Positions 8,462 to 17,772 of a stretch of 64,000 nucleotides of DNA are shown piece after piece (positions within the stretch are counted from its first letter, which is position 1; each line of letters begins with the position of its first letter). The notes under the pieces were generated by a model. The model searched no databases and was not told the DNA's origin. It saw only the letters and a program-made list of their open reading frames with translations. Source of the DNA: JBCBSK01 sp965250105 (lineage in GTDB: Bacteria > Pseudomonadota > Alphaproteobacteria > Rhizobiales > Tepidamorphaceae); NCBI GenBank assembly GCA_965250105.1, contig OZ252290.1, positions 124,001 through 188,000 on the forward strand. The letters run 5' to 3'. The translations under genes and the position numbers were made by a program.

Positions 8462-10027
8462 TCAGCCTGTAAACCACCAGCGCTCGGTCGCCCGGTGGCC
8501 GTCGAACTGCCAGTTGCCGGCGACGGTCTCGGGATGCGCGACGGTTGGCGCGAGACCATGGATGTGGTTGGCGAACATCGGGATCAGCGTGCCACCATCG
8601 TCGCGCACCAGGAGCTGCGCCTCGCGGTAGAGCTCGGCGCGCTTGGCCTCGTCCAGCGTGCCACGGGCTTCGAGAACGACCTGATCGAAGCGTGAATTGT
8701 TGAACGCCGTCTCATTGGCCGAAGCGGTGCTGAGATAGGCCGAGGAGAACATCCAGTCTTCCGTCGGCCGCCCGCCCCAATAGCTCAGGCACCAGGGCTT
8801 CTTGCGCCAGACATTCGACCAGTAGCCGTCATTCGGCTCGCGCACGACATTGATCTCGATCCCGGCCGCGCGCGCCTGTTCGGACAAGAGAACGGCCGCG
8901 TCGACGGCGCCGGGGAAGACGGATTCGGCGGCATGGATCGGCACCGACAGCGTACCGAGGCCGGATTGCTGGACATGCCATTTCGCCTTGTCGAGATCCT
9001 GTTCGCGCTGCGGCAAATCGGCGAAATAGCGATGATTGGGCGGGATCGGCTGGTCATTGCCGACCGATCCATGGCCTTGCAGCACCGTGTCGACCAGTTG
9101 CTGCCGGTCGGCGGCGAGCTTCAGCGCCATGCGCACGTCGAGATTGTCGAAGGGCGCGGTTTCCATCCACATCGGGAAGGTGTAGTGCAGCATGCCGTTG
9201 ATCTCGAGCACCTGGACCGTGCCGGCCCGGTTCAACAGATGCAGGGTCGTGACGGGCACCTGGTCGATGGCGTCGACCTCGCCCGAGATCAGCGCGTTCT
9301 GCCGCGCCGCCGGATCGACGACCGCCACCCACTCGACCGCGTCGAAATGCGCCCGCCCCTCTTTCCAGTAGTTGGGATTGCGCGTGCCCGACGCGCGCAC
9401 GCCGGGTTCGAAAGAGTCCATGGCGTAGGGGCCGGTCCCGATGCCTGATTCCCAGTCGATGCCGTCCTCGGTGGCCGGGCAGATGATCAGGTGATGATCG
9501 GCCATCAGGAAGGGGAAGTCGGCATTGCCGCTTTCCAGCGTGACGCGCACCGTGCGGTCATCGGGGGTTTCGATGTCCATGATCGGATCAACGAGGATCG
9601 TCGCCTCGGACTTGCTGTCCTCGCCGCGATGATAGTTGATCGAATTGGCGACATCGGTGCTGTCGAGCGTCTTGCCGTTGTGGAACTCGACGCCGTCGCG
9701 AATCCGGAAGGTCCAGACCGAGGCATCGTCGGACGGTTCCCAGGATTCGGCCAGTTCCGGCACAAGCGACCCGTCCGCCGCGATCTCGGTCAGACAGTTG
9801 TGGAAGCCGTAGCACAGTTCCTGGGTGAAGCCGTTATTGCGGATATGCGGATCGAGATTGTCGCTCGTCTGGCCATGGGCGAGGCCGAGCCGGAAACGGC
9901 CGCCGCGCTGCGGCTCGGCGGCGCGCAGCGACGTGCCGGACAGCGCCAGCGCGCCCGCCGCCGCCGTGCCGGCCATGAACTGCCGGCGATCGAGACCGGG
10001 AACGAATAGGCCTTTGTCTTTGGTCAT
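8462..10027 (-). CDS. ABC transporter substrate-binding protein, peptide/opine family (Tat-exported)
   Basis: Periplasmic binding protein of 521 residues, SBP_bac_5 family (dipeptide, oligopeptide, opine, nickel types). The N-terminus carries a twin-arginine signal (DRRQFMAG, Arg14-Arg15) followed by an Ala-rich hydrophobic stretch and AEPQRGGRFRLG, the usual beginning of the mature domain. Family features include WTFRIRDGVEFHNGKTLDSTDV and GTGPYAMDSFEPG. The ATG at 10027 has GGAGGA five bases upstream. No permease genes are on this strand; the likely partners are the DppBC-DppDF genes at 14.3-17.8 kb. The downstream gene encodes a sulfatase, so a sulfated organic substrate is an inference worth testing. 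Confidence 0.9.
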   Translation of the reverse strand: MTKDKGLFVPGLDRRQFMAGTAAAGALALSGTSLRAAEPQRGGRFRLGLAHGQTSDNLDPHIRNNGFTQELCYGFHNCLTEIAADGSLVPELAESWEPSDDASVWTFRIRDGVEFHNGKTLDSTDVANSINYHRGEDSKSEATILVDPIMDIETPDDRTVRVTLESGNADFPFLMADHHLIICPATEDGIDWESGIGTGPYAMDSFEPGVRASGTRNPNYWKEGRAHFDAVEWVAVVDPAARQNALISGEVDAIDQVPVTTLHLLNRAGTVQVLEINGMLHYTFPMWMETAPFDNLDVRMALKLAADRQQLVDTVLQGHGSVGNDQPIPPNHRYFADLPQREQDLDKAKWHVQQSGLGTLSVPIHAAESVFPGAVDAAVLLSEQARAAGIEINVVREPNDGYWSNVWRKKPWCLSYWGGRPTEDWMFSSAYLSTASANETAFNNSRFDQVVLEARGTLDEAKRAELYREAQLLVRDDGGTLIPMFANHIHGLAPTVAHPETVAGNWQFDGHRATERWWFTG

Positions 10028-10263
10028 CTTTTGTCCTCCCTTGCGCTCGACGCGCCTGGTCGAGCCTTTGAGGAGGATTATGCCGCGCTCTCCACGGACG
10101 GCACGAAGATATGCAATGATTTCGAGATGTTCGAATTAACGCGCGCGAGTTCTTCGGTTGCGCTAGGTTGCGGCGCTCTCCGCGACCGCCCGACCCGTGA
10201 CTTGCCCGTCGTGCCTGGCTTCGACCGCGACGCGGGCCAGGTTGGCGAAAAGGACCCTTCGGC

Positions 10264-10722
10264 ATGATCCGTCCGGCGACAATGGATGATGAACCCGCCA
10301 TCAGAGACTGCGCGGAACAGGCCTATGCCCGCTATGTGCCGCGGATAGGACGCAAACCCGCCCCGATGGTCGCGGATTTCGCGGCGCAGATCGCCGCCGG
10401 CCAGGTCCATGTCGCGATGGATGCGGCCGACGGATCGCAGGATGCGTTTCAGGGCTTCATCATCTTCTTCCCCGACGACGGCCACATGTTCCTGGAAAAC
10501 GTCGCGGTGCTGCCGCGTGCAGCCGGGCGCGGTGTCGGCAAGGCGATGATCGCCTTCTGCGAGGACAAGGCGCGGCGGCAAGGCCTGACCGCCATCCACC
10601 TCTACACCAATGAGAAGATGACCGAAAATCTCTCGATCTACCCAAGGCTCGGCTATGTCGAGGTGGCGCGCCGCACCGAGGATGGCTTCAACCGCGTTTT
10701 CTTTGAGAAAAGGCTCGCCTGA
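10264..10722 (+). CDS. GNAT family N-acetyltransferase
   Basis: Acetyl-CoA-dependent acetyltransferase of 152 residues covering a single GNAT domain. The pyrophosphate-binding loop is visible as VAVLPRAAGRGVGKAMI, followed by the helix and strand ending YTNEKMTENLSIYPRLGY typical of small-molecule acetyltransferases. The start ATG at 10264 has AAGGA about nine bases upstream. It is divergent from the binding-protein gene across 236 bp and sits 59 bp before lysR on the same strand. The amine substrate is unknown; a deacetylase of the acetylpolyamine type is encoded 8 kb downstream, so an acetylated amine in this cluster is possible. Confidence 0.88.
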   Translation: MIRPATMDDEPAIRDCAEQAYARYVPRIGRKPAPMVADFAAQIAAGQVHVAMDAADGSQDAFQGFIIFFPDDGHMFLENVAVLPRAAGRGVGKAMIAFCEDKARRQGLTAIHLYTNEKMTENLSIYPRLGYVEVARRTEDGFNRVFFEKRLA

Positions 10723-10781
10723 CCCCTGCCCGCGTCGGTCGCCGCGTTTGCCGGGGTCCGGGAGAGTATGACAGCCATGCC

Positions 10782-11741
10782 ATGATTAGCGATGTGTTTT
10801 CCAAGACGGCGGATCTGACCGGCGCCACCGAGAATTGGGGGCTGCTGCGCAGCTTCTATTTCATCGCCACCGAACAGGGCGTTACCCGGGCGGCGAAGGC
10901 GCAAGGCCTGTCCCAGCCCTCGGTCAGCGCCGCGTTGCAGCGGCTCGAGAAGCGCCTCGGCCAAGCGCTGGTCAAGCGCGGCCAAAGGCATTTCGAACTG
11001 ACGGCGGCCGGTCAGGTGGTACTGACCGAGGTGGAGCGGATGTTCGACGCCTCGCTGCGTATCGAGGAGAAGCTCAAGGCGCTGCATTCCGACCTCGTTG
11101 GCGTGGTGGCCGTACAGGTCGTCACCGGCGCGCGCAGCCCGCTGCTCGACGAGATCCTGCGCCTGATGCACCAGCGCCATCATTCGGTGATGCTCGATAT
11201 CCAGGTCGCGTCTAGCAATGCGATCCTCGACAATCTGACCGCCGGCAGCGTGCCCTTCGGCGTCTGCCTGATGTCGCGCCCCCTGTCGCGCCTCGACTGC
11301 CAGTTAATGCTGCGCGCCGAATACGGCGTGTTCTGTGGCGCCGAACACGCGCTGTTCGGCCGCAGGGACGTGACGCTGGCCGAACTGCGCGACGAACCGT
11401 TCATCGCCTTTTCCTGCGACGCCGAGGGGCGCGCGCCCGAGCCGATGATCGCGCTACGCGACAGCGCCGGCATCGGCCGCCAGGTCAGCGGCACCAGCGG
11501 CGATTTCACCGAGGTCTGCCGGATGATCACGACGGGCGTCGGGATCGGCGTGCTGCCGGTCCATGCCGTCAGACAGGAAGTGCGCGACGAGGCATTGTGG
11601 CAGATCGACCTGCCCGGCCCCAAACTCTTCGCCGACATGTATTTCGTTCGCGATCCGGCGCGTCATCTGAGCGAGCCCGAGGCGGCGTTCGCGGCGGTCG
11701 TCCGCGAGGTTCTCGCCACCGAGGCGCCGGCCAAGGCATAA
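10782..11741 (+). CDS. LysR family transcriptional regulator
   Basis: LTTR of 319 residues. The N-terminal winged HTH reads RSFYFIATEQGVTRAAKAQG then LSQPSVSAALQRLEKRLGQ, with the following wing (FELTAAGQ). The C-terminal ~220 residues form the periplasmic-binding-protein-like effector domain. The first ~20 residues before the HTH are slightly longer than usual, so the true start could be an internal codon. It is followed at once by a 35-bp perfect dyad containing a T-N11-A core (11739-11773), a likely target site, and then by the aldolase and ABC transporter operon that it probably controls. Confidence 0.93.
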   Translation: MISDVFSKTADLTGATENWGLLRSFYFIATEQGVTRAAKAQGLSQPSVSAALQRLEKRLGQALVKRGQRHFELTAAGQVVLTEVERMFDASLRIEEKLKALHSDLVGVVAVQVVTGARSPLLDEILRLMHQRHHSVMLDIQVASSNAILDNLTAGSVPFGVCLMSRPLSRLDCQLMLRAEYGVFCGAEHALFGRRDVTLAELRDEPFIAFSCDAEGRAPEPMIALRDSAGIGRQVSGTSGDFTEVCRMITTGVGIGVLPVHAVRQEVRDEALWQIDLPGPKLFADMYFVRDPARHLSEPEAAFAAVVREVLATEAPAKA

Positions 11742-11773
11742 CAGAAAACTATCTGAGAGATAGACTCCTGTTA
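11739..11773. promoter_or_regulatory. Nested perfect dyad with LysR-type T-N11-A core
   Basis: Symmetric structure TAACAG-N4-CTATCT-GAG-AGATAG-N4-CTGTTA, both arm pairs perfect. The inner arms contain TATCTGAGAGATA, a T-N11-A LysR box. It begins on the lysR stop codon and ends 110 bp before the aldolase start at 11883. It is AT-rich against a GC-rich background. An intrinsic terminator is the alternative reading, since TTATTT follows. Confidence 0.6.
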
Positions 11774-11882
11774 TTTCTCCATCACCGAACCCGTTGCTAC
11801 GCTTTGTCCGTCAATGGTTCGTGGGGTGATGCGCAGGCTCGGCCGACCGGCGACGTCGAACGCCAGCCGGGACCTTCGTGAC

Positions 11883-12647
11883 ATGAAGCAAGACGCCCTC
11901 GCCACCATCCCCCGCGAAAGGCTGGACCTCGCCGCGGCCTATCGGTTGGTCGCGCATTTCGGCCTCGACGACAGCATCTTCACCCATATCTCGTCGCGCG
12001 CGCCGGCCGACGAGGCCGAGCACGGCTTTCTGATCAATCCCTTCGGGCTGCGCTTCGACGAGGTGACGGCGGGCAATCTCGTGACCGTCGACCTCGACGG
12101 CAATGTCGTGCGCGACGATTTCGGCCAGGGCATCAATGCGGCGGGCTTCACCATTCACAGCGCCGTCCATGCCGCGCGACCCGATGTCGGCTGCGTGCTG
12201 CATACCCATACCGTGGCCGGCGTCGCGGTGTCCTCGTCGGAAGAGGGCATCCTGCCGCTCAATCAGTGGGCGCTCCAGTTCCATGACCGGATCGCCTTTC
12301 ACGATTATGAAGGTATCGCGCTCGACCTCGCCGAGCGCGAGCGTCTGGTCGCCGATCTCGGCGACGCCAAGGTGATGATCCTGCGCAATCACGGCCTGAT
12401 GACCTGCGGCGGCACCGTCGGCGAGGCCTTCACGCTGATGTACAATCTCGAACGCACCTGCAGGGCGCAGCTCGCCTTGATGGCGTCCGGCGCGACGCCA
12501 AGGCGGGTGTCGGCCGAACTCGCCGAATTCACCGCCTCCCAATACGACCACATGACCCGGAATCGCGGGAATCCCGACATTCCCGACCCCGAATGGGAGG
12601 CCTATCTGCGCCTTGCATTCAAGCACTATCCGGATCTAGCGCAGTAA
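11883..12647 (+). CDS. Class II aldolase/adducin family protein
   Basis: Member of the zinc-dependent class II aldolase/adducin family, 254 residues from the ATG at 11883; an in-frame ATG at 11814 would add 23 residues but has no better ribosome site. Metal ligands are visible in HTHTVAGVAV (His107 and His109 from this start), with the following SSSEEGILPLNQW and FHDYEG segments shared by family members of uncertain function found beside peptide-type ABC transporters. RNHGLMTCGGTVGEAF is the conserved C-terminal block. It may act as an aldolase, epimerase or decarboxylase on a hydroxy-acid. It is the first gene of the ABC transporter operon. Confidence 0.82.
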   Translation: MKQDALATIPRERLDLAAAYRLVAHFGLDDSIFTHISSRAPADEAEHGFLINPFGLRFDEVTAGNLVTVDLDGNVVRDDFGQGINAAGFTIHSAVHAARPDVGCVLHTHTVAGVAVSSSEEGILPLNQWALQFHDRIAFHDYEGIALDLAERERLVADLGDAKVMILRNHGLMTCGGTVGEAFTLMYNLERTCRAQLALMASGATPRRVSAELAEFTASQYDHMTRNRGNPDIPDPEWEAYLRLAFKHYPDLAQ

Positions 12648-12689
12648 GACCGGACCGGACCGAAAACCCAGCCAACAGGGAACATAGCG

Positions 12690-14249
12690 ATGAAGAAACT
12701 GCTCTTACTCACAACGGCCCTCGTGATGGCCACGGCATCGGCGACCGCCATCGCCGAAGAGCCCGTCCGGGGCGGAACGCTGAACGCGGTGATCCAGCCC
12801 GAGCCGCCGGGCCTGATGCTCGGCCTGATCCAGAACGGTCCGACCCAGATGGTCGCCGGCCTGATCTATGAGAGCCTGCTGCGCTACGATCATGACCTCA
12901 ACCCGATGCCGTCGCTGGCCAAGGAATGGACCGTGTCGGACGACGGGCTGACCTACACGTTCACCCTGCAGGACGACGTCCTGTGGCATGACGGCACGCC
13001 GTTCACCTCGGCCGATGTGGTGTTCTCGGTCGACGAGTTCCTGCGCGAGACCCATGCCCGCCTGCGCGCCTCGCTGGTGCACGTGGACTCGATCGAGGCG
13101 CCCGACGACAAGACCGTCGTCTTCACCCTGAAACAGCCCTTCGGCCCCTTCCTCGGGATCTTCGAGACCGGCACCATGCCGATGATCCCCAAGCACATCT
13201 ATGAGGGCACGGATTTCGCCAACAATCCGGCCAACAACACGCCGATCGGCACCGGCCCCTTCAAGTTCAACGAATGGGAGCGCGGCAGCTACATCCATCT
13301 GGTGCGCAACGAGGACTATTATCTCGACGGCAAGCCCTATCTCGATGAGATCTACTACCAGGTAATCCCCGACGCGGCGGCGCGCGCGGTCGCCTTCGAA
13401 ACCGGCCAGGTCGACCTTCTGCCCGGCGGATCGGTCGAGAATTTCGACATCCCCCGCCTTCTGGCGATGGACAATGTGTGCTCGACCAATGCCGGCTGGG
13501 AATTCTTCGGCCCGCACTCCTGGCTGTGGATGAACATGCATGAAGGCCCGATGACGGACGAGAACCTGCGCAAGGCGGTGATGCGCTCGCTCGACCGCGA
13601 ATTCGCCCGCGACGCGCTGTGGAACGGCAATGGCAGGCTGGCCACGGGACCGGTGAGTTCGGTGACCCGCTTCCACGACGCCGATACGCCGGACATTTCC
13701 TTCGACCCGGACGCGGCGCGCGACTATCTCGCCCAATCGGACTATGACGGCGAGACGCTGCGGCTCCTGCCGCTGCCCTATGGCGAGACCTGGCAGCGCT
13801 GGGCCGAGGCCACCAAGCAGAACCTCGCCGATGTCGGCATTGACGCCGAGATCGTCGCCACCGACGTGGCTGGCTGGAACCAGCGGGTGGGCGCCTGGGA
13901 CTTCGACCTCGCCTTCACCTATCTCTACCAGTATGGCGACCCGGCGCTCGGCGTATCGCGGACCTATGTCTCGTCGAACATCGCGCCCGGCAGCCCGTGG
14001 AACAACGTCTCGGGCTATGTCAACGAAGAGGTCGACGCGTTGTTCGCCGAAGCGGCCGTCCAGGCCGATGCCGGCAAACGGCAGGAACTCTATTCCGAGG
14101 TCCAGGACATCATCGTCGACGACGTGCCGGTGGCTTGGCTGCTGGAGCTCGAATTCCCGACGATCTATCGGTGCAACCTGCAGAACCCGGTCAGCACCGC
14201 CATCGGCGTGAATGACGGCCTGCGCGACGCCTGGTTCGCCAACGACTGA
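12690..14249 (+). CDS. ABC transporter substrate-binding protein, peptide/opine family (Sec-exported)
   Basis: Second SBP_bac_5 binding protein of the cluster, 519 residues, with a typical Sec signal peptide (MKKLLLLTTALVMATASA, cleavage near AIAEEP) in contrast to the Tat signal of the 8462-10027 protein. Family features: RGGTLNAVIQPEPPG at the mature N-terminus, YTFTLQDDVLWHDGTPFTSADV, and GTGPFKFNEWERGSYIHLVRN. A 16-bp hairpin separates it from the permease genes, an arrangement expected to give high binding-protein and low permease expression. The start has GGGAA about eight bases upstream. The ligand is not predictable; neighbours suggest an amine- or hydroxyacid-containing compound. Confidence 0.93.
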   Translation: MKKLLLLTTALVMATASATAIAEEPVRGGTLNAVIQPEPPGLMLGLIQNGPTQMVAGLIYESLLRYDHDLNPMPSLAKEWTVSDDGLTYTFTLQDDVLWHDGTPFTSADVVFSVDEFLRETHARLRASLVHVDSIEAPDDKTVVFTLKQPFGPFLGIFETGTMPMIPKHIYEGTDFANNPANNTPIGTGPFKFNEWERGSYIHLVRNEDYYLDGKPYLDEIYYQVIPDAAARAVAFETGQVDLLPGGSVENFDIPRLLAMDNVCSTNAGWEFFGPHSWLWMNMHEGPMTDENLRKAVMRSLDREFARDALWNGNGRLATGPVSSVTRFHDADTPDISFDPDAARDYLAQSDYDGETLRLLPLPYGETWQRWAEATKQNLADVGIDAEIVATDVAGWNQRVGAWDFDLAFTYLYQYGDPALGVSRTYVSSNIAPGSPWNNVSGYVNEEVDALFAEAAVQADAGKRQELYSEVQDIIVDDVPVAWLLELEFPTIYRCNLQNPVSTAIGVNDGLRDAWFAND

Positions 14250-14262
14250 GCCTGCCCGCTCC

Positions 14263-14298
14263 GTCCCGCCGCGCCGTGCTGACACGGCGCGGCGGGAC
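14263..14298 (+). terminator. 16-bp perfect intercistronic hairpin (attenuator)
   Basis: GTCCCGCCGCGCCGTG and its exact reverse complement flank a CTGA tetraloop, 13 bp after the binding-protein stop and 30 bp before the permease start. A short TTTT occurs 7-10 bp later. The position between binding protein and permease is typical of partial terminators or 3'-end-stabilising hairpins in ABC operons. Confidence 0.85.
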
Positions 14299-14327
14299 GA
14301 GGCCCTTTTCCAGCACGGAACCCGATC

Positions 14328-15299
14328 TTGCTCGGCTTCATCCTCATGCGGCTCGTGAAGGCCGTATTCATTCTTCTGGCCATTCTCGTTCTGAACTTCG
14401 CGCTGATCCATGCCGCGCCGGGCGATCCGGCGGCCGTCATGGCGGGCGAAGCGGGTGCCGCGGACGAACAGTTCCTGCAGGACCTGCGCGAACGCTTCGG
14501 CCTCGACCAGCCCTTCGCGGTGCAGCTCTGGACCTATGTGAAGGGCGCGGTGCAGCTCGATCTCGGCTTCTCCTACCGCCAGCAGATGCCGGTGGCGGAG
14601 CTGATCTGGGACCGGGTGCCGGCGACGCTTCTGTTGACCGCGACGGCCTTCGTGATCTCGATCCTGCTCGGCGTGCTGGCCGGCGTGCTCGCCGCCCAGG
14701 CCCAGGGAACCTGGTGGGACACGGTCATCTCGACGCTGGCGCTTCTGTTCTACGCCACGCCGCTGTTCTGGGTCGCGCTGATGGCCGTGCTTCTGTTCTC
14801 GGTCGTGCTCGGCTGGCTGCCCGGTTTCGGCTACGAGACCATCGGCGCCAACTATACCGGCTTCGAGCGCGTGCTCGATGTCGGCAAGCATCTGATCCTG
14901 CCCGCGACCACGCTGGGGCTGTTCTTCACCGCGATCTACATGCGCATGACCCGCGCCTCGATGCTGGAGGTCTCGCGCCTCGATTTCGTCAAGACCGCGC
15001 GCGCCAAGGGCTTGCGCGAATCAGTCGTCCAGCGCCGCCACGTGCTGCGCAACGCGCTGTTGCCCGTCATCACCCTCGCCGGCTTGCAGGCCGGGCAGAT
15101 CGTCGGCGGCGCGATCCTCACCGAGACCGTCTTCGCCTGGCCGGGCATCGGCAGGCTGATGTTCGAGGCGATCAACCAGCGCGACTACAATGTCATCCTC
15201 GGCGTGTTCTTCGTCTCCGCCGCGATGGTCCTCCTGTTCAACCTGATCACCGACATCCTCTATGTCATCGTTGATCCCCGGATCAGGCTGACCAAATGA
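14328..15299 (+). CDS. Peptide-type ABC transporter permease (DppB-like)
   Basis: Inner-membrane permease of 323 residues with six predicted helices. The TTG at 14328 is taken as start because the sequence then begins MLGFILMRLVKAVF, the family's usual first helix, with GGAA eight bases before; an ATG six codons later is possible. The first periplasmic loop contains the DppB/OppB motif RFGLDQPFAVQLWTYVKG and the cytoplasmic EAA loop reads TARAKGLRESVVQRRHVLRN. Stop and next start overlap as ATGA, so it is co-translated with the DppC partner. Confidence 0.95.
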   Translation: MLGFILMRLVKAVFILLAILVLNFALIHAAPGDPAAVMAGEAGAADEQFLQDLRERFGLDQPFAVQLWTYVKGAVQLDLGFSYRQQMPVAELIWDRVPATLLLTATAFVISILLGVLAGVLAAQAQGTWWDTVISTLALLFYATPLFWVALMAVLLFSVVLGWLPGFGYETIGANYTGFERVLDVGKHLILPATTLGLFFTAIYMRMTRASMLEVSRLDFVKTARAKGLRESVVQRRHVLRNALLPVITLAGLQAGQIVGGAILTETVFAWPGIGRLMFEAINQRDYNVILGVFFVSAAMVLLFNLITDILYVIVDPRIRLTK

Positions 15300-16135
15300 G
15301 CGGGTTCTGGAGCCGGTTCCGGCAAAATCGCGGCGCGGTCATCGGCCTCGTGATCCTGGCGATCATCGTCGCCTGCGCCATCGCCGCCCCCTTCCTGTTT
15401 CCGCGCAGCCCCTGGGCCATGGTGCAGCGCCCCTTCCTGCCGCCCTTCACCATGGACGGCCTGCCGCTCGGCACCGACGCGCTCGGTCGCAATGTGATGT
15501 CGGGATTGTTTCACGGCGCGCGCGTCTCGCTGCTGGTCGGGCTGGTGTCGACCATCGTCGCGCTCGCCATCGGCATCCCGATCGGCGCGCTGGCGGGCTA
15601 TTACGGCAATGTGGTCGACGACGCGCTGATGCGCTTCACCGAATTCTTCCAGACCATTCCAAGCTTCGCGCTCGCCATCGTGCTCCTGGCGATCTTCCAG
15701 CCCTCGCTCGGCTATGTGATCCTGGCCATCGCCATCGTCAGCTGGCCGCCGGTGGCCCGGTTGGTGCGCGGCGAGGTCCTGTCGCTGAGAACGCGGGAGT
15801 TCGTCGAGGCCGCGACGCTGTCGGGGCAAAGCCATCTGCGGATCATCCTGCGCCAGGTGCTGCCCAATGCCTTGCCGCCGATCATCGTTCTGGCCTCGCT
15901 GATGGTGGCGACCGCGATCCTTCTGGAAAGCTCGCTGAGCTTTCTCGGGCTCGGCGATCCCAACGTCATGTCCTGGGGCTACATGATCGGCGCGGCGCGC
16001 ACGGTGCTGCGCACCGCCTGGTGGCTCAGCTTCATCCCCGGCGTCGCCATCCTTCTCACGGTGCTGTCGCTCAACCTGATCGGCGAAGGGCTGAACGATG
16101 CCCTGAACCCGCGGCTCAAGAGACGCGACAAATGA
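15296..16135 (+). CDS. Peptide-type ABC transporter permease (DppC-like)
   Basis: Second permease subunit, 279 residues, six helices. It has the N-terminal OppC/DppC feature LGTDALGRNVMSGLFHGARVS and the EAA loop FVEAATLSGQSHLRIILRQV before LPNALPPIIV. It pairs with the DppB-like protein to form the membrane channel, driven by the fused ATPase encoded next. Both ends overlap neighbours by four bases (ATGA at 15296 and 16132), so the three genes form a translationally coupled block. Confidence 0.95.
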   Translation: MSGFWSRFRQNRGAVIGLVILAIIVACAIAAPFLFPRSPWAMVQRPFLPPFTMDGLPLGTDALGRNVMSGLFHGARVSLLVGLVSTIVALAIGIPIGALAGYYGNVVDDALMRFTEFFQTIPSFALAIVLLAIFQPSLGYVILAIAIVSWPPVARLVRGEVLSLRTREFVEAATLSGQSHLRIILRQVLPNALPPIIVLASLMVATAILLESSLSFLGLGDPNVMSWGYMIGAARTVLRTAWWLSFIPGVAILLTVLSLNLIGEGLNDALNPRLKRRDK

Positions 16136-17772
16136 GCCTTCTCGATATCGACGCGCTATCGATCGCCCTGCCCGAGGGCGCCGACCGCGACCTCGCCGTC
16201 AAGGACGTGTCCTTCACCCTCGACAAGGGCGAGATCCTCTGCATCGTCGGCGAAAGCGGCTCGGGCAAGTCCATGTCGGCCAATGCGCTGATGGGCCTGC
16301 TGCCCGAAGGCGTCGCGGCGACCGAGGGCCGCATCGTCTTCGAAGGCCGCGACCTCCTGAAGCTCGACAAGGCCGAGATGCTGGCGCTGCGCGGCCGCGA
16401 CATCTCGATGATCTTCCAGGAACCGCTTAGCGCGCTCAACCCGCTGATGCGCATTGGCGACCAGATCGTCGAGGTATTCGAGGCCCATAACGTGCTGACG
16501 GCGCCCGAACGGCGCCGGCGCGCCCTCGAACTCCTCGATGAGGTCGGCCTGCCCGACCCCGAAACCACGATCCGGGCCTATCCGTTCCAATTGTCCGGCG
16601 GCCAGCGCCAGCGGGTGATGATCGCCATGGCGCTGGCGCTCGAACCCAAGCTCCTGATCGCCGACGAGCCGACCACCGCGCTCGACGTCACCACCCAGGC
16701 GCAGATCCTCGACCTGATCGAACAGTTGCGCCGCACGCATGGCATGGCCGTCCTGTTCATCACCCACGATTTCGGCGTCGTCGCCGATATCGCCGACCGG
16801 GTCATCGTCATGCAGTCCGGCGAAGTGGTCGAGGCCGGCAAGGCGGACGATGTCCTGATCGAACCGGCCCACCCCTATACGCGCGCCCTGCTCGACGCGA
16901 TCCCCAGCCTGTCGTTCCGCGACGCGCCCGCCGACGAGACGCCGGACCCCGATCCGCTCCTGCGCGTGCGCGATCTCAGCATGACCTTCCGCAGCCGCAG
17001 CGCGGGCCTGTTCGGCAAGCTGCGCGTCGTGAACGCGGTGCGGGAAGCCAATTTCGACCTCTATCATGGCGAGACCATCGGCATTGTCGGCGAAAGCGGC
17101 TCGGGCAAGTCGACGCTGGGCCGCTGCCTGGTCCGGCTGCTGACGCCCGACACCGGGGTCGTCGAGATCGGCGGGCAGGACATCTCCCATATCCGAGGCG
17201 ACGCGCTGCGCCGCCACCGGCGCCGCATCCAGATGGTGTTCCAGGACCCGTTTTCCTCGCTCAACCCGCGCGCGCGGATCGGCACGATCCTGACCGAAGG
17301 GCAGATCGCCTATGGCGCCCACAAGGCGACGGCGCGGGCCCGTGCCGAGGAGCTGCTTGATCTCGTCGGTCTCGACCGATCGGCCATGGAACGTTTTCCG
17401 CACGAGTTTTCCGGCGGCCAGCGCCAGCGCATCGGCATCGCGCGGGCCTTGGCGCTCGATCCGGAAGTCGTCATCGCCGACGAGGCCGTGTCGGCGCTCG
17501 ACGTCTCGATCCAGAAACAGGTGCTCGACCTTCTCGCCGATCTGCGCGACCGGCTGAACCTGGCGATGATCTTCATCACCCACGACCTGCGCGTCGCCGC
17601 CCAGGTCTGCAACCGGATCATCGTGATGCAGCATGGCCGGATGGTCGAGTTCGGCCCCGCCGAACAGGTGCTGGGCCGGCCCCGGACGGCCTATACCCAG
17701 TCCCTGCTCGACGCCATACCCGGCAAGGCGCACGAAGAAGCGCTCGCCGCCAAACGGGCGGCGCAAGGATGA
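16132..17772 (+). CDS. Fused double ATP-binding subunit of peptide-type ABC transporter (DppD-DppF)
   Basis: Cytoplasmic ATPase of 546 residues with two complete nucleotide-binding domains in one chain. The first has Walker A GESGSGKS at about residues 40-47, signature LSGGQRQRVMIAMALAL and Walker B LLIADEPT. The second repeats GESGSGKST, FSGGQRQRIGIARALAL and VVIADEAVSALD. The second Walker B is IADEA rather than IADEP, common in this family. Each half ends with the oligopeptide-type extension (HPYTRALLDAIP, RTAYTQSLLDAIP). An upstream in-frame start is ignored because the ATG at 16132 overlaps the dppC stop (ATGA). Confidence 0.95.
   Translation: MSLLDIDALSIALPEGADRDLAVKDVSFTLDKGEILCIVGESGSGKSMSANALMGLLPEGVAATEGRIVFEGRDLLKLDKAEMLALRGRDISMIFQEPLSALNPLMRIGDQIVEVFEAHNVLTAPERRRRALELLDEVGLPDPETTIRAYPFQLSGGQRQRVMIAMALALEPKLLIADEPTTALDVTTQAQILDLIEQLRRTHGMAVLFITHDFGVVADIADRVIVMQSGEVVEAGKADDVLIEPAHPYTRALLDAIPSLSFRDAPADETPDPDPLLRVRDLSMTFRSRSAGLFGKLRVVNAVREANFDLYHGETIGIVGESGSGKSTLGRCLVRLLTPDTGVVEIGGQDISHIRGDALRRHRRRIQMVFQDPFSSLNPRARIGTILTEGQIAYGAHKATARARAEELLDLVGLDRSAMERFPHEFSGGQRQRIGIARALALDPEVVIADEAVSALDVSIQKQVLDLLADLRDRLNLAMIFITHDLRVAAQVCNRIIVMQHGRMVEFGPAEQVLGRPRTAYTQSLLDAIPGKAHEEALAAKRAAQG

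Noticed and set aside
12705..14891. Long minus-strand open frame (728 codons) opposite the binding protein and permease genes
   Set aside because: Composition is rich in His, Arg, Gln and Asp with no domain; it is the antisense shadow of GC-rich genes with clear family motifs.
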